A DNA stretch of 64,000 bases from Alkalithermobacter paradoxus (GTDB lineage: Bacteria; Bacillota; Clostridia; Peptostreptococcales; Peptostreptococcaceae): contig MZGW01000001.1 of NCBI GenBank assembly GCA_002029295.1, positions 310,001 through 374,000 of the forward strand. The letters run 5' to 3'. A program made the translations under genes and the position numbers. Shown piece after piece: positions 45,772 through 53,693 of the stretch; within the stretch, counting starts at the first letter, position 1, and the number at the start of each line of letters is the position of its first letter. The notes under the pieces are model-generated. The model worked only from the letters and a program-made list of their open reading frames with translations. It was not told where the DNA came from and did no database searches.

Positions 45772-45969
45772 ATGATTAAGGTTACAAGATTAAATGGTGA
45801 TGAATTTGTAATAAATTGCGATTTGATAGAGACTATAGAGAGAACTCCTGATACAGTTATAACATTAACTACAGGACATAAGTATATAGTAAAAGAAAGT
45901 ATTGACACCATAATAGATAAAATCAAAAATTTCAAAAGAGATACAAGTATTAACATACTGTACAAGTGA
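45772..45969 (+). CDS. flbD: FlbD/SwrD family flagellar protein
   Basis: A 65-residue protein with the FlbD family pattern MIKVTRLNGDEFVINCDLIE (1-20) followed by ERTPDTVITLTTGHKYIVKES. In B. subtilis the homologue SwrD increases motor power. ATAAGGTGAAC precedes the ATG. Its place between flgE and motA is standard in clostridia. Confidence 0.93.
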   Translation: MIKVTRLNGDEFVINCDLIETIERTPDTVITLTTGHKYIVKESIDTIIDKIKNFKRDTSINILYK

Positions 45970-45984
45970 AAAGAGGTGTAACAA

Positions 45985-46767
45985 TTGGATTTAGGAACAC
46001 TCATAGGAATAGCCTCTGGATTTATATTAATTGCCATAGGAATAATTAGTAATGGTAGTATATTAACGTTTTTAGATCCTGCATCAATGATGATAGTTAT
46101 GGGAGGGACGATAGCAGCTACTTTAGTTGCTTATCCTCTCCCAAGTGTTTTAGAATCTGGGAAAATAGTTAAAAAAGCATTCGAAAACAAAAAAAGTAAT
46201 TCAAATAGTGTTATACAAAATATAATAGAATTAGCAAACAAAGCCAGAAAAGAAGGATTGTTAGCTCTTGAAGAGATGTCAAATGATATGGATGATGAAT
46301 TTTTGAAAAAAGGAATAATACTAATTGTTGATGGAACAGATCCTGAACTTGTGAGGAACTTACTAGAAACAGAACTGTCATTTGTAGAAGAAAGACATAA
46401 AGTGGGTCAAGGACTATTCGAAACTATGGGATCTTTTGCACCTGCATTTGGTATGGTTGGTACTTTAATAGGACTTATAAATATGTTAAGAAAATTGGAT
46501 GATCCATCAACTATAGGTCCAGCTATGGCAGTTGCATTAATAACTACGTTTTATGGATCTTTACTAGCTAACTTAGTATTCTTGCCAATAGCAAATAAAT
46601 TAAAAGTGAAGAGTAGAAACGAACTTTTAGAAAAAGAAATAATTCTTGAAGGTCTTCTTTCTATACAAGCTGGGGAAAATCCTAGAATAATTGAAGAAAA
46701 ATTAAAGGCATTTTTATCTCCTGCTATGAGAAAACCACTTAATGAGGGAGTGGAGGAAAATGCGTAG
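45985..46767 (+). CDS. motA: Flagellar motor stator protein MotA
   Basis: A 260-residue stator subunit with four transmembrane helices (~5-25, ~33-53, ~147-168, ~180-201). MIVMGGTIAATLVAYPLP (~33-50) and FAPAFGMVGTLIGLINMLR (~151-169, with the conserved Pro) are typical, as is the charged cytoplasmic loop that contacts FliG. It starts with TTG after AAGAGGTG. Stop overlaps the motB start by 8 bases. Confidence 0.95.
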   Translation: MDLGTLIGIASGFILIAIGIISNGSILTFLDPASMMIVMGGTIAATLVAYPLPSVLESGKIVKKAFENKKSNSNSVIQNIIELANKARKEGLLALEEMSNDMDDEFLKKGIILIVDGTDPELVRNLLETELSFVEERHKVGQGLFETMGSFAPAFGMVGTLIGLINMLRKLDDPSTIGPAMAVALITTFYGSLLANLVFLPIANKLKVKSRNELLEKEIILEGLLSIQAGENPRIIEEKLKAFLSPAMRKPLNEGVEENA

Positions 46768-47509
46768 AAAAAAAAAGCAAGATGAAGTTAAGAAAGGCTC
46801 TCCAGAATGGATGAATACTTATGGAGATATGGTAACTCTTTTACTGTGCTTTTTCGTGCTTTTGTTTTCGTATTCAACTATAGATGCACAAAAATTTGAG
46901 GCCATTATTATGTCATTTCAAGGCTCTTTAGGGTTACTTGATGGTGGAAAAACTATAGATAGCCATCAATATATAAAAGATGGGTCTGTAAATGACAACA
47001 CAACTAAGCAGAAAAAAGAATTAGAAGATTTTAAAAAGTTAGAAGAAGAATTACAAAGGTATCTAGATGCTAATGGACTTAAAGACGATATTTCAGTCAT
47101 GAACGAGAGTGCAGGAATTCTTTTGAGATTTAAGGATAACATATTATTTGATCCAGGAAGAGCTGATCTGAAAGAAAGATCTAAACAAACTTTAAAATAT
47201 ATATCAGAGTTTTTAAACAAGGAAGAATTCAAAGATAAATTTATAAGAGTTGAGGGACATACAGATAATGTACCTATCAATACTCCAAGGTATCCTAGTA
47301 ACTGGGAACTATCTGTATCAAGATCTAGCAATGTAGTTAGATTCCTTATTGAAGAAACTGGAATAAGTCCAAAACGGATATCAGCTTCAGGATATAGCGA
47401 ATATCATCCAATAGCACCCAATGATTCTCCTGAAAATAAATCTAAAAATAGAAGGGTAGACATACTAATACTAAGATCTGAAATCATCAAAGACCAACCT
47501 GTACGATAG
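46760..47509 (+). CDS. motB: Flagellar motor stator protein MotB
   Basis: A 249-residue stator protein. The single transmembrane helix (~20-41) holds the ion-binding Asp23 in NTYGDMVTLLLCFFVLLFSY; the C-terminal OmpA-like peptidoglycan-binding domain (~120-240) has VEGHTDNVPI and NRRVDILIL. Cys30, seven residues after the Asp, is where sodium-type PomB also has Cys, whereas proton-type B. subtilis MotB has Ala; this hints at, but does not prove, sodium use. Start is ATG 46760 after GTGGAGGAAA rather than an in-frame ATG six codons upstream. Confidence 0.95.
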   Translation: MRRKKKQDEVKKGSPEWMNTYGDMVTLLLCFFVLLFSYSTIDAQKFEAIIMSFQGSLGLLDGGKTIDSHQYIKDGSVNDNTTKQKKELEDFKKLEEELQRYLDANGLKDDISVMNESAGILLRFKDNILFDPGRADLKERSKQTLKYISEFLNKEEFKDKFIRVEGHTDNVPINTPRYPSNWELSVSRSSNVVRFLIEETGISPKRISASGYSEYHPIAPNDSPENKSKNRRVDILILRSEIIKDQPVR

Positions 47510-47519
47510 GGGGAAAAAA

Positions 47520-47936
47520 ATGAGTACAAAAAAAATAGTCATATTTTCTATAGTAGGATTCATAATATCTCTTGCAGTATTTGGAGCAACATTGTATTTT
47601 ACAGTATTCAATAAACCATCTAATGGGGAAGCTAACGTAAAAACCTATATTTATGATGTAGGAGAATTCTCAACAAATATAGGGAATACTAATAATTACT
47701 TTAGAGGTAACATAACTATTGAGACTATAGATAAAAACTTACCTAAAGAATTTGCAGATAAAAATGTATTAGTAAGAGATACAATATTAAGGGTAATTAT
47801 TTCTCAAAATCCAAGTGAAATGGTTAAGGTTGAGGGTGTAGATAAACTTAAAAAACAGCTAGCAGATGAGCTATCTAAAATTATGGAAACGGACTCGATA
47901 ACTAACATATATTTTACAAATTATATAGTGCAGTAA
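47520..47936 (+). CDS. fliL: Flagellar basal body-associated protein FliL
   Basis: A 138-residue single-pass membrane protein: N-terminal transmembrane helix (~7-30) followed by a periplasmic-facing domain with GEFSTNIGNTNNYFRGNITIE (~47-67, in part) and VRDTILRVIISQNPSEM (~88-104). FliL proteins surround the stator and help motor output. AGGGGGAAAAAA precedes the ATG. Located between motB and fliM, the usual place. Confidence 0.9.
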   Translation: MSTKKIVIFSIVGFIISLAVFGATLYFTVFNKPSNGEANVKTYIYDVGEFSTNIGNTNNYFRGNITIETIDKNLPKEFADKNVLVRDTILRVIISQNPSEMVKVEGVDKLKKQLADELSKIMETDSITNIYFTNYIVQ

Positions 47937-47951
47937 AGGTAGGTGGCGTGA

Positions 47952-48950
47952 TTGTCTGAAATATTATCTCAAGAAGAAATAGATGCTTTATTGCAGGCTT
48001 TAAATACAGGAGAAGTAAGCGTTAAGGAAATCGAGCAAGAAAACAAAGAAAAAAAAGTAAAAAAATATGACTTCAAAAGTCCCAAGAAACTTGCTAATGA
48101 CCAATTGCGTACACTTAATATGATACATGAAAATTTTTCTAGAATATTAAATACATTCTTATCAGGATACTTGAGAACGAAGGTTCAAATTGACGTACTA
48201 TCAGTTGAAGAAGTTTCTTACTACGAATTTAGTAATTCTATATCAAACCCTGCTATGCTAGCTATAATAAATTTCCAACCATTACCAGGTCAAATTGTAT
48301 TTGAAATTTCAAATCAGCTTTCATTTTGCATCATAGATAGAATACTTGGCGGAATGGGTAACTATAATGGAGAAATAAGGGCTTTTACAGAAATAGAAGT
48401 AACTTTACTAAATAAAATGGTAAGACAGATGATTAAGTATTTTATTGATCCTTGGGAAAATGTAATAGAATTATCTCCTACACTAGATAAAATAGAAACC
48501 AATTCTCAGTTTGCACAGATAGTATCTCATAATGAAACTATCGCCCTAGTAACTTTAAGAGCGAGAATAGGGGATGCTGAAGGCCTGATAAATATTTGTA
48601 TTCCACATATAGTATTAGAACCTATTTTACCTAAACTAAGCACTAAATACTGGTTTTCGACTATTAGCAAGAAAACTACAGATGAAGAAAAGAAAGTATT
48701 AGAAAAGAGAGTCAAAAGAGCTAATCTCAAAATAGCATGTATTGTAGGTGAAGCTAGTATAACTGTAGAAGATTTTTTAAACCTTCAAGAAGGAGATGTC
48801 ATAACTTTAAACAAGACTATTAGAGATGAAGTAGAAATAATGGTTGAAGACAAAATTAAATATTTAGGAAAGCCAGGTACTATTAAGAATAAATTATCAG
48901 TAAAGGTTACAAAAGTAATTGAAAAGGATGATGATGAATATGATGAATGA
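47952..48950 (+). CDS. fliM: Flagellar motor switch protein FliM
   Basis: A 332-residue C-ring protein. The CheY-P-binding N-terminal peptide LSQEEIDALLQAL is at ~4-16; the middle CheC-like domain has KSPKKLANDQLRTLNMIHENF (~36-56, in part) and the C-terminal SpoA domain ends with LGKPGTIKNKLSVKVTKVI. It starts with TTG after AGGTGGCG. It is followed by fliY with a small overlap. Confidence 0.95.
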   Translation: MSEILSQEEIDALLQALNTGEVSVKEIEQENKEKKVKKYDFKSPKKLANDQLRTLNMIHENFSRILNTFLSGYLRTKVQIDVLSVEEVSYYEFSNSISNPAMLAIINFQPLPGQIVFEISNQLSFCIIDRILGGMGNYNGEIRAFTEIEVTLLNKMVRQMIKYFIDPWENVIELSPTLDKIETNSQFAQIVSHNETIALVTLRARIGDAEGLINICIPHIVLEPILPKLSTKYWFSTISKKTTDEEKKVLEKRVKRANLKIACIVGEASITVEDFLNLQEGDVITLNKTIRDEVEIMVEDKIKYLGKPGTIKNKLSVKVTKVIEKDDDEYDE

Positions 48951-50088
48951 TATGTTATCCCAAGAAGAAATTGATGCACTTTTAAAAGGAAGTATGAGTA
49001 GTGACTTTGCAGAAGATTTGAATGACAAAGACAGTATACTTAACGATATAGAAAAAGACGCTCTTGGAGAAATTGGAAATATAAGCATGGGAACAGCTGC
49101 AACGACCTTATCTATGCTTTTAGGCCAAAGGGTTAACATAACAACTCCTAGAGTAGATATTGTAACTATAAATGAACTTGCTAAGCAATATCCACTTCCG
49201 TTTGTAGCGGTACAGGTAGGTTACAAAGAAGGGTTAACTGGAACAAATCTACTTATTCTAAAGCAAGAAGACGTAAAAATAATAACTTCGCTAATGATGG
49301 GTGGGGATGGAATAACAAACCTACCTGAACGATTAGATGAAATTCATTTAAGTGCAATTAGCGAAGCTATGAATCAAATGGTTGGATCTTCATCAACTTC
49401 TATATCTGAAATGATATCAAAGAAAATAGATATTTCTCCTCCAAATGTATTTACATACGATTTAGGAGATGAAAATATTGAGTTAGATTATATTAAAAGA
49501 GATGATAATATAGTTAGAATTTCATTTAATATGAAGATAGGAACTTTAATAGATAGTGATATAATGCAGCTTATACCTATTGACTTTGCCAAAAATTTAG
49601 TTGATAATATGTTATATGGGGGATCTGCGCAAACTATCCAGAGTGAAACTGTAGATACTCATATTAAGCCATCAAATGTTTATTATGAAGAACCTAAAAT
49701 AGAAGCAAAGATAGAGCCTAATGTTCAAAGTTATCATCAACCAAAGCAAGAAAAGCCGCAGAGCAATATAAATGTTCAACCTGTAAAGTTTGAAAGTTTC
49801 GATACTTCAAGCCCATCAAATAATGGTATATCTGAAAACATCACACTAATCAAGGATGTACTATTAAAAGTTACTGTAGAGCTTGGAAGAACTACGAAAT
49901 CTATAGATGAAATATTAGATTTTGCACCAGGAACAGTTGTTGAACTAGACAAGTTAGTTGGAGAACCTTTAGATATATTAGTAAATGGTAAGAAAATAGC
50001 AAAGGGAGAAGTTGTTGTAATAGACGAAAGTTATGGAATAAGAATAACTGATATTATAAAACCTGAAAAAAGATTAAGATCTATTTAA
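48940..50088 (+). CDS. fliY: Flagellar motor switch phosphatase FliY (FliN fusion)
   Basis: A 382-residue Firmicute-type FliY. An N-terminal LSQEEIDALLKG peptide (~5) is followed by a CheC-like domain carrying two phosphatase motifs, DALGEIGNISMGTAATTLS (~37-55) and SAISEAMNQMVGSS (~136), then a linker rich in Pro and Gln (~235-295) and a C-terminal FliN/SpoA domain (~300-382). It is both a C-ring component and a CheY-P phosphatase. The start is uncertain because several ATG codons cluster; 48940 has AGGATG nine bases upstream and begins like homologues. Confidence 0.93.
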   Translation: MMNDMLSQEEIDALLKGSMSSDFAEDLNDKDSILNDIEKDALGEIGNISMGTAATTLSMLLGQRVNITTPRVDIVTINELAKQYPLPFVAVQVGYKEGLTGTNLLILKQEDVKIITSLMMGGDGITNLPERLDEIHLSAISEAMNQMVGSSSTSISEMISKKIDISPPNVFTYDLGDENIELDYIKRDDNIVRISFNMKIGTLIDSDIMQLIPIDFAKNLVDNMLYGGSAQTIQSETVDTHIKPSNVYYEEPKIEAKIEPNVQSYHQPKQEKPQSNINVQPVKFESFDTSSPSNNGISENITLIKDVLLKVTVELGRTTKSIDEILDFAPGTVVELDKLVGEPLDILVNGKKIAKGEVVVIDESYGIRITDIIKPEKRLRSI

Positions 50089-50125
50089 ATAAGTTTGTAA
50101 TTATATAAGAGGAGGAATTATAAAA

Positions 50126-50488
50126 ATGTCAAAGGGAATACTATTAGTTGATGATGCTGCTTTTATGAGAATGATGATTAAGGATATTTTGACTAAGAAT
50201 GGATACGAAGTAGTGGGTGAAGCAGAAAATGGGTTAAAAGCTATAGAAAAGTACAAAGAGTTAAGACCTGCTTTAACAATGATGGATATAACTATGCCTG
50301 AGCTTGACGGAATTCAAGCTGTTAAAGAAATAAAAAAATTCGATCCTAACGCAAATATCATTATGTGTTCAGCAATGGGGCAACAAACTATGGTAATAGA
50401 AGCTATACAATCAGGAGCAAAGGACTTTATAGTAAAGCCTTTTCAAGCTGATAGGGTTTTAGAAGCTGTAAAAAAAGTAATAGGATAG
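50126..50488 (+). CDS. cheY: Chemotaxis response regulator CheY
   Basis: A 120-residue stand-alone receiver domain. D9/D10 (LLVDDAAF) form the Mg site, D54 (MMDITMP) is the phosphorylation site, and T/S and Lys are in IIMCSAMGQ and FIVKPF. It relays CheA phosphorylation to the switch proteins FliM/FliY. Its place between fliY and fliO matches B. subtilis and supports the flagellar role. AAGAGGAGG precedes the ATG. Confidence 0.95.
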   Translation: MSKGILLVDDAAFMRMMIKDILTKNGYEVVGEAENGLKAIEKYKELRPALTMMDITMPELDGIQAVKEIKKFDPNANIIMCSAMGQQTMVIEAIQSGAKDFIVKPFQADRVLEAVKKVIG

Positions 50489-50493
50489 AAGAT

Positions 50494-50769
50494 ATGGATT
50501 TTTTATACACAGTATTTAAGGCAATATCGTATTTATGTATTTTTTTTATCGTTCTTTATCTTGTACAGTTGACTTCGAAATATGTAATAAATAAAAATAA
50601 CTCTATGATGAAAAACAGAAAAATAAAAATAATAGAAAGACTGTATTTAGGTAAGGATAAAGAAATAGCACTTATAAAATACAAAGATAAGGAATATATG
50701 ATAGGAATATCAACAAATGGGTTTTGCAATATAGATATATTAAACACTGAGGATGATAGCAATGAATAA
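50494..50769 (+). CDS. fliO: Flagellar biosynthetic protein FliO/FliZ
   Basis: A 91-residue protein with one N-terminal transmembrane helix (~5-27) and a cytoplasmic domain with KIIERLYLGKDKEIALIKYK (~49-68), the usual FliO core that assists FliP assembly. It is short and poorly conserved, so the call rests on that motif plus position between cheY and fliP. Its end overlaps the start of fliP by 8 bases. Confidence 0.85.
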   Translation: MDFLYTVFKAISYLCIFFIVLYLVQLTSKYVINKNNSMMKNRKIKIIERLYLGKDKEIALIKYKDKEYMIGISTNGFCNIDILNTEDDSNE

Positions 50770-51514
50770 AAGTAAAATAGGGATGCTAATGATTTTTATA
50801 ATCTTGTTATTAAGTGTAGATGTTTCATTTGCACAACAGCTCCCTAATGTGTCGCTTCAAATTAATGGAACAGACAACCCAAATGATTTGAGTAATACAA
50901 TAGAGATAATTATTTTACTAACGGTACTTTCTTTATTACCTACTATAATAATTATGATGACATCATTTACTAGGATAATTATTGTTTTATCCTTCTTGAG
51001 AAATGCTTTAGCTACTCAACAAAATCCACCTACACAGGTATTGATTGGACTTGCAATCTTTTTAACCTTTTTCATTATGGCACCTGTAGGAAGTGAAGTA
51101 TACGATACTTCCTTGAAACCTTATTTTGATGAGGAGATTACTCAGGAAGAAGCTTTTGAAAATGCTATGATACCTATAAGAGCCTTTATGATGAAACAGA
51201 CTAGAGAAAATGATATATCGCTCTTTTTAGAACTATCTAAGGCTGCTGAAAAGCCTGAAAAGTTAGAAGATATACCTAATAGTGTATTAATTCCAGCATT
51301 TTTAATAAGCGAACTAAAGACGGGATTTCAGATGGGATTTATACTTTTTATTCCATTTATAATAATAGATATGGTTGTAGCAAGTACACTAATGTCTATG
51401 GGAATGATGATGCTTCCACCTGTTATGATATCTTTACCATTCAAGATATTACTATTTATACTCATAGATGGATGGAATTTGATAGTTAGATCAATAGTTA
51501 TAGGATTTAAATAA
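50762..51514 (+). CDS. fliP: Flagellar export gate protein FliP
   Basis: A 250-residue FliP. A signal peptide (~1-22) is followed by four transmembrane helices; LLTVLSLLPTIIIMMTSFTR (~50-69), NALATQQNPPTQVLIGLAIFLTFFIM (in part, ~79) and FILFIPFIIIDMVVASTLMSMGMMMLPP (in part, ~192) are the conserved family blocks. The start is ATG 50762 after GAGGATGAT. Part of the FliP-FliQ-FliR export gate encoded consecutively. Confidence 0.95.
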   Translation: MNKSKIGMLMIFIILLLSVDVSFAQQLPNVSLQINGTDNPNDLSNTIEIIILLTVLSLLPTIIIMMTSFTRIIIVLSFLRNALATQQNPPTQVLIGLAIFLTFFIMAPVGSEVYDTSLKPYFDEEITQEEAFENAMIPIRAFMMKQTRENDISLFLELSKAAEKPEKLEDIPNSVLIPAFLISELKTGFQMGFILFIPFIIIDMVVASTLMSMGMMMLPPVMISLPFKILLFILIDGWNLIVRSIVIGFK

Positions 51515-51527
51515 AGGAAGTGGAATA

Positions 51528-51797
51528 GTGGACATAAATTCAGTAGTGCACTTAGGGCAACAAACTTTAACAATGATATTATTGCTGTCAGCGCCAGTAC
51601 TGCTTCTAAGTCTTTTAGTAGGGTTGATAGTGAGTATATTCCAAGCTACCACTCAGATACAAGAGGCTACATTAGCATTTGTTCCCAAAATAATAGTGGT
51701 GTTTTTATCTTTAGTTATATTTGGACACTGGATGATCTCCACGTCTGTAAACTTTACTAAAAATTTATTTTTAAACATGGATAAACTTATCAAATAA
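51528..51797 (+). CDS. fliQ: Flagellar export gate protein FliQ
   Basis: An 89-residue FliQ with two transmembrane helices (~15-38 and ~52-74) and the conserved ISIFQATTQIQEATLAFVPK (~35-54) between them. It starts with GTG after AAGGAAGTGG. Consecutive to fliP and fliR, with which it forms the gate complex. Confidence 0.95.
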   Translation: MDINSVVHLGQQTLTMILLLSAPVLLLSLLVGLIVSIFQATTQIQEATLAFVPKIIVVFLSLVIFGHWMISTSVNFTKNLFLNMDKLIK

Positions 51798-51811
51798 CTA
51801 GGATGATATCA

Positions 51812-52591
51812 ATGAACCAATTTCTTATTGAAGTATTAGTGAGTTTGAATTTATACATATTGATTTTTTCAAGGCTAATAGGACTGTTTGTAGTAGCACC
51901 GATATTCGGAAGGAATAACCTTCCGAATATTTTTAAATTAGGATTTTGTTTGATTATAGCATACATAATATTACCATATGTTGAAGGAAGCGGTGTTACA
52001 CAACTTTCTTTTTTTGAAACTATATTTCTAGCGATTAAAGAGCTGTTGATAGGACTTGTGATTGGATTTATAGCTTATATAATATTTTCTATTTTTTTTA
52101 TAGCTGGATCATTTATAGATATGGATTTAGGATTTGGTATGGCCAGTGTAATGGATCCACAGTATGGGGCTCAGGTACCTATAACAGGAAATTTTATATA
52201 TACAATAGGGACAGTAGTATTTATGATACTAAATGGACATCACCACTTGATTAGATCACTAGTAAATAGCTTTTATATTTTTCCAGTAAATAGCTTAATA
52301 AGTATCAATAATAATCTTTTTATATTTTTAGTAAAATTATTAGATTATATTTTTACATCTGCAATTAAAATTGCGATACCTGTAATGATAGCAATATTTT
52401 TGACAAATTTAATTCTTGGAATATTAGCTAGAACTATGCCACAGATGAACGTATTTGTTGTTGGAATGCCACTTAAGTTAATAATAGGGATATTAATCAT
52501 ATCTATCGTATTTCCATATTATATATCAATAATGAAAGATATGTTTAACAGTATATATGAATTTATTCATAAAATTATAAGAATATTCTAA
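51812..52591 (+). CDS. fliR: Flagellar export gate protein FliR
   Basis: A 259-residue hydrophobic protein with about six transmembrane helices. GAQVPITGNFIYTIGTVVFMILNGHH (~123, in part) and ARTMPQMNVFVVGMPLKLIIG (~206-226, in part) are the FliR signatures. The start is ATG 51812, six bases after AGGATG; an in-frame ATG three codons earlier overlaps that site. Separate from FlhB (no FliR-FlhB fusion as in some clostridia). Confidence 0.94.
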   Translation: MNQFLIEVLVSLNLYILIFSRLIGLFVVAPIFGRNNLPNIFKLGFCLIIAYIILPYVEGSGVTQLSFFETIFLAIKELLIGLVIGFIAYIIFSIFFIAGSFIDMDLGFGMASVMDPQYGAQVPITGNFIYTIGTVVFMILNGHHHLIRSLVNSFYIFPVNSLISINNNLFIFLVKLLDYIFTSAIKIAIPVMIAIFLTNLILGILARTMPQMNVFVVGMPLKLIIGILIISIVFPYYISIMKDMFNSIYEFIHKIIRIF

Positions 52592-52601
52592 GGATGGTTT
52601 T

Positions 52602-53684
52602 ATGATTCTAAGTATAAACTTACAACTTTTTTCAGAGGAAAAAACCGAAAAGGCAACACCAAGAAAAAGGCAAGAAGCTAGAAAAAAAGGACAAGTTCTG
52701 CAAAGTAAAGAAGTAACGGCAGCTTTAACCTTGTTATTTTCTCTTTCTGGCATGAAGATATTTGGAAGATATGTTTTTAGAAGTTTATATGAAAGCTTGC
52801 TATTTTTTCAGAATAACTTTTCGAGTTTAGATTTGAGTAATACACAAGTAGTATACAGGATATGTATATATATAATTTATTATATAGTCAAGGGATCATT
52901 TATTATAATTTTAATTAACTTTGTAGTTGCATTTGCATCAGGTTATATGCAAGTTGGGAACTTATTCACACTAGAAAATATAAAATTTAAACTAAGCAAG
53001 CTTAATCCTATAGAAGGATTTAAGAAGTTATTCTCCTTAAGATCCTTTGTTGAGTTTATTAAATCTTTTTTGAAATTAGTTATACTAGGGTTTGTTTCGT
53101 ATAGTTATGTAAATAAAAACTTAGATGCCATATTAAATCAGCTTAATTTAAATAAGTTTCAATTTTCATATACACTTTATAATTTAGCTATAAATTTAGG
53201 AATTAGACTTGCCTTTATACTATTTATAATGTCTTTATTTGATTATTTATATCAGTGGTATGAATATGAAAAGAATCTTAAAATGTCTAAAAAGGAAATA
53301 AAAGATGAATTTAAGCAATCTGAGGGAGATCCACAGATAAAATCTAAGATAAAACAAAAACAAAGACAGATGGCTATGAATAGAATGATGCAAGATGTTC
53401 CAAAAGCAGATGTGATAATAACAAACCCTACGCATTATGCTATAGCCATAAGATACGATGAAACTTTATATGATGCTCCTTATGTAATTGCTAAAGGAAA
53501 GAACCTAGTAGCATTAAAAATTAGAGAGCTAGCTAAAGAAAATGATATTTCTATAGTTGAGAACAAGCCTCTTGCAAGAGAGTTATATTCAACTATAGAA
53601 ATAGGAGATTTAATACCTCCACAACTTTATGAAGCTGTTGCAGAGATACTTGCTTATGTTTACTCATTAAAAAGAAATAAATAG
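52602..53684 (+). CDS. flhB: Flagellar export substrate-switch protein FlhB
   Basis: A 360-residue FlhB. N-terminal SEEKTEKATPRKRQEARKKG (~10-29) is the family signature, four transmembrane helices lie between ~35 and ~215, and the cytoplasmic domain carries the autocleavage site NPTH (~275-278, in IITNPTHYAIAIRYD). Cleavage changes export specificity from hook to filament. ATG follows AAGGATGG. Between fliR and flhA as expected. Confidence 0.95.
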   Translation: MILSINLQLFSEEKTEKATPRKRQEARKKGQVLQSKEVTAALTLLFSLSGMKIFGRYVFRSLYESLLFFQNNFSSLDLSNTQVVYRICIYIIYYIVKGSFIIILINFVVAFASGYMQVGNLFTLENIKFKLSKLNPIEGFKKLFSLRSFVEFIKSFLKLVILGFVSYSYVNKNLDAILNQLNLNKFQFSYTLYNLAINLGIRLAFILFIMSLFDYLYQWYEYEKNLKMSKKEIKDEFKQSEGDPQIKSKIKQKQRQMAMNRMMQDVPKADVIITNPTHYAIAIRYDETLYDAPYVIAKGKNLVALKIRELAKENDISIVENKPLARELYSTIEIGDLIPPQLYEAVAEILAYVYSLKRNK

Positions 53685-53693
53685 GAGGACGAA

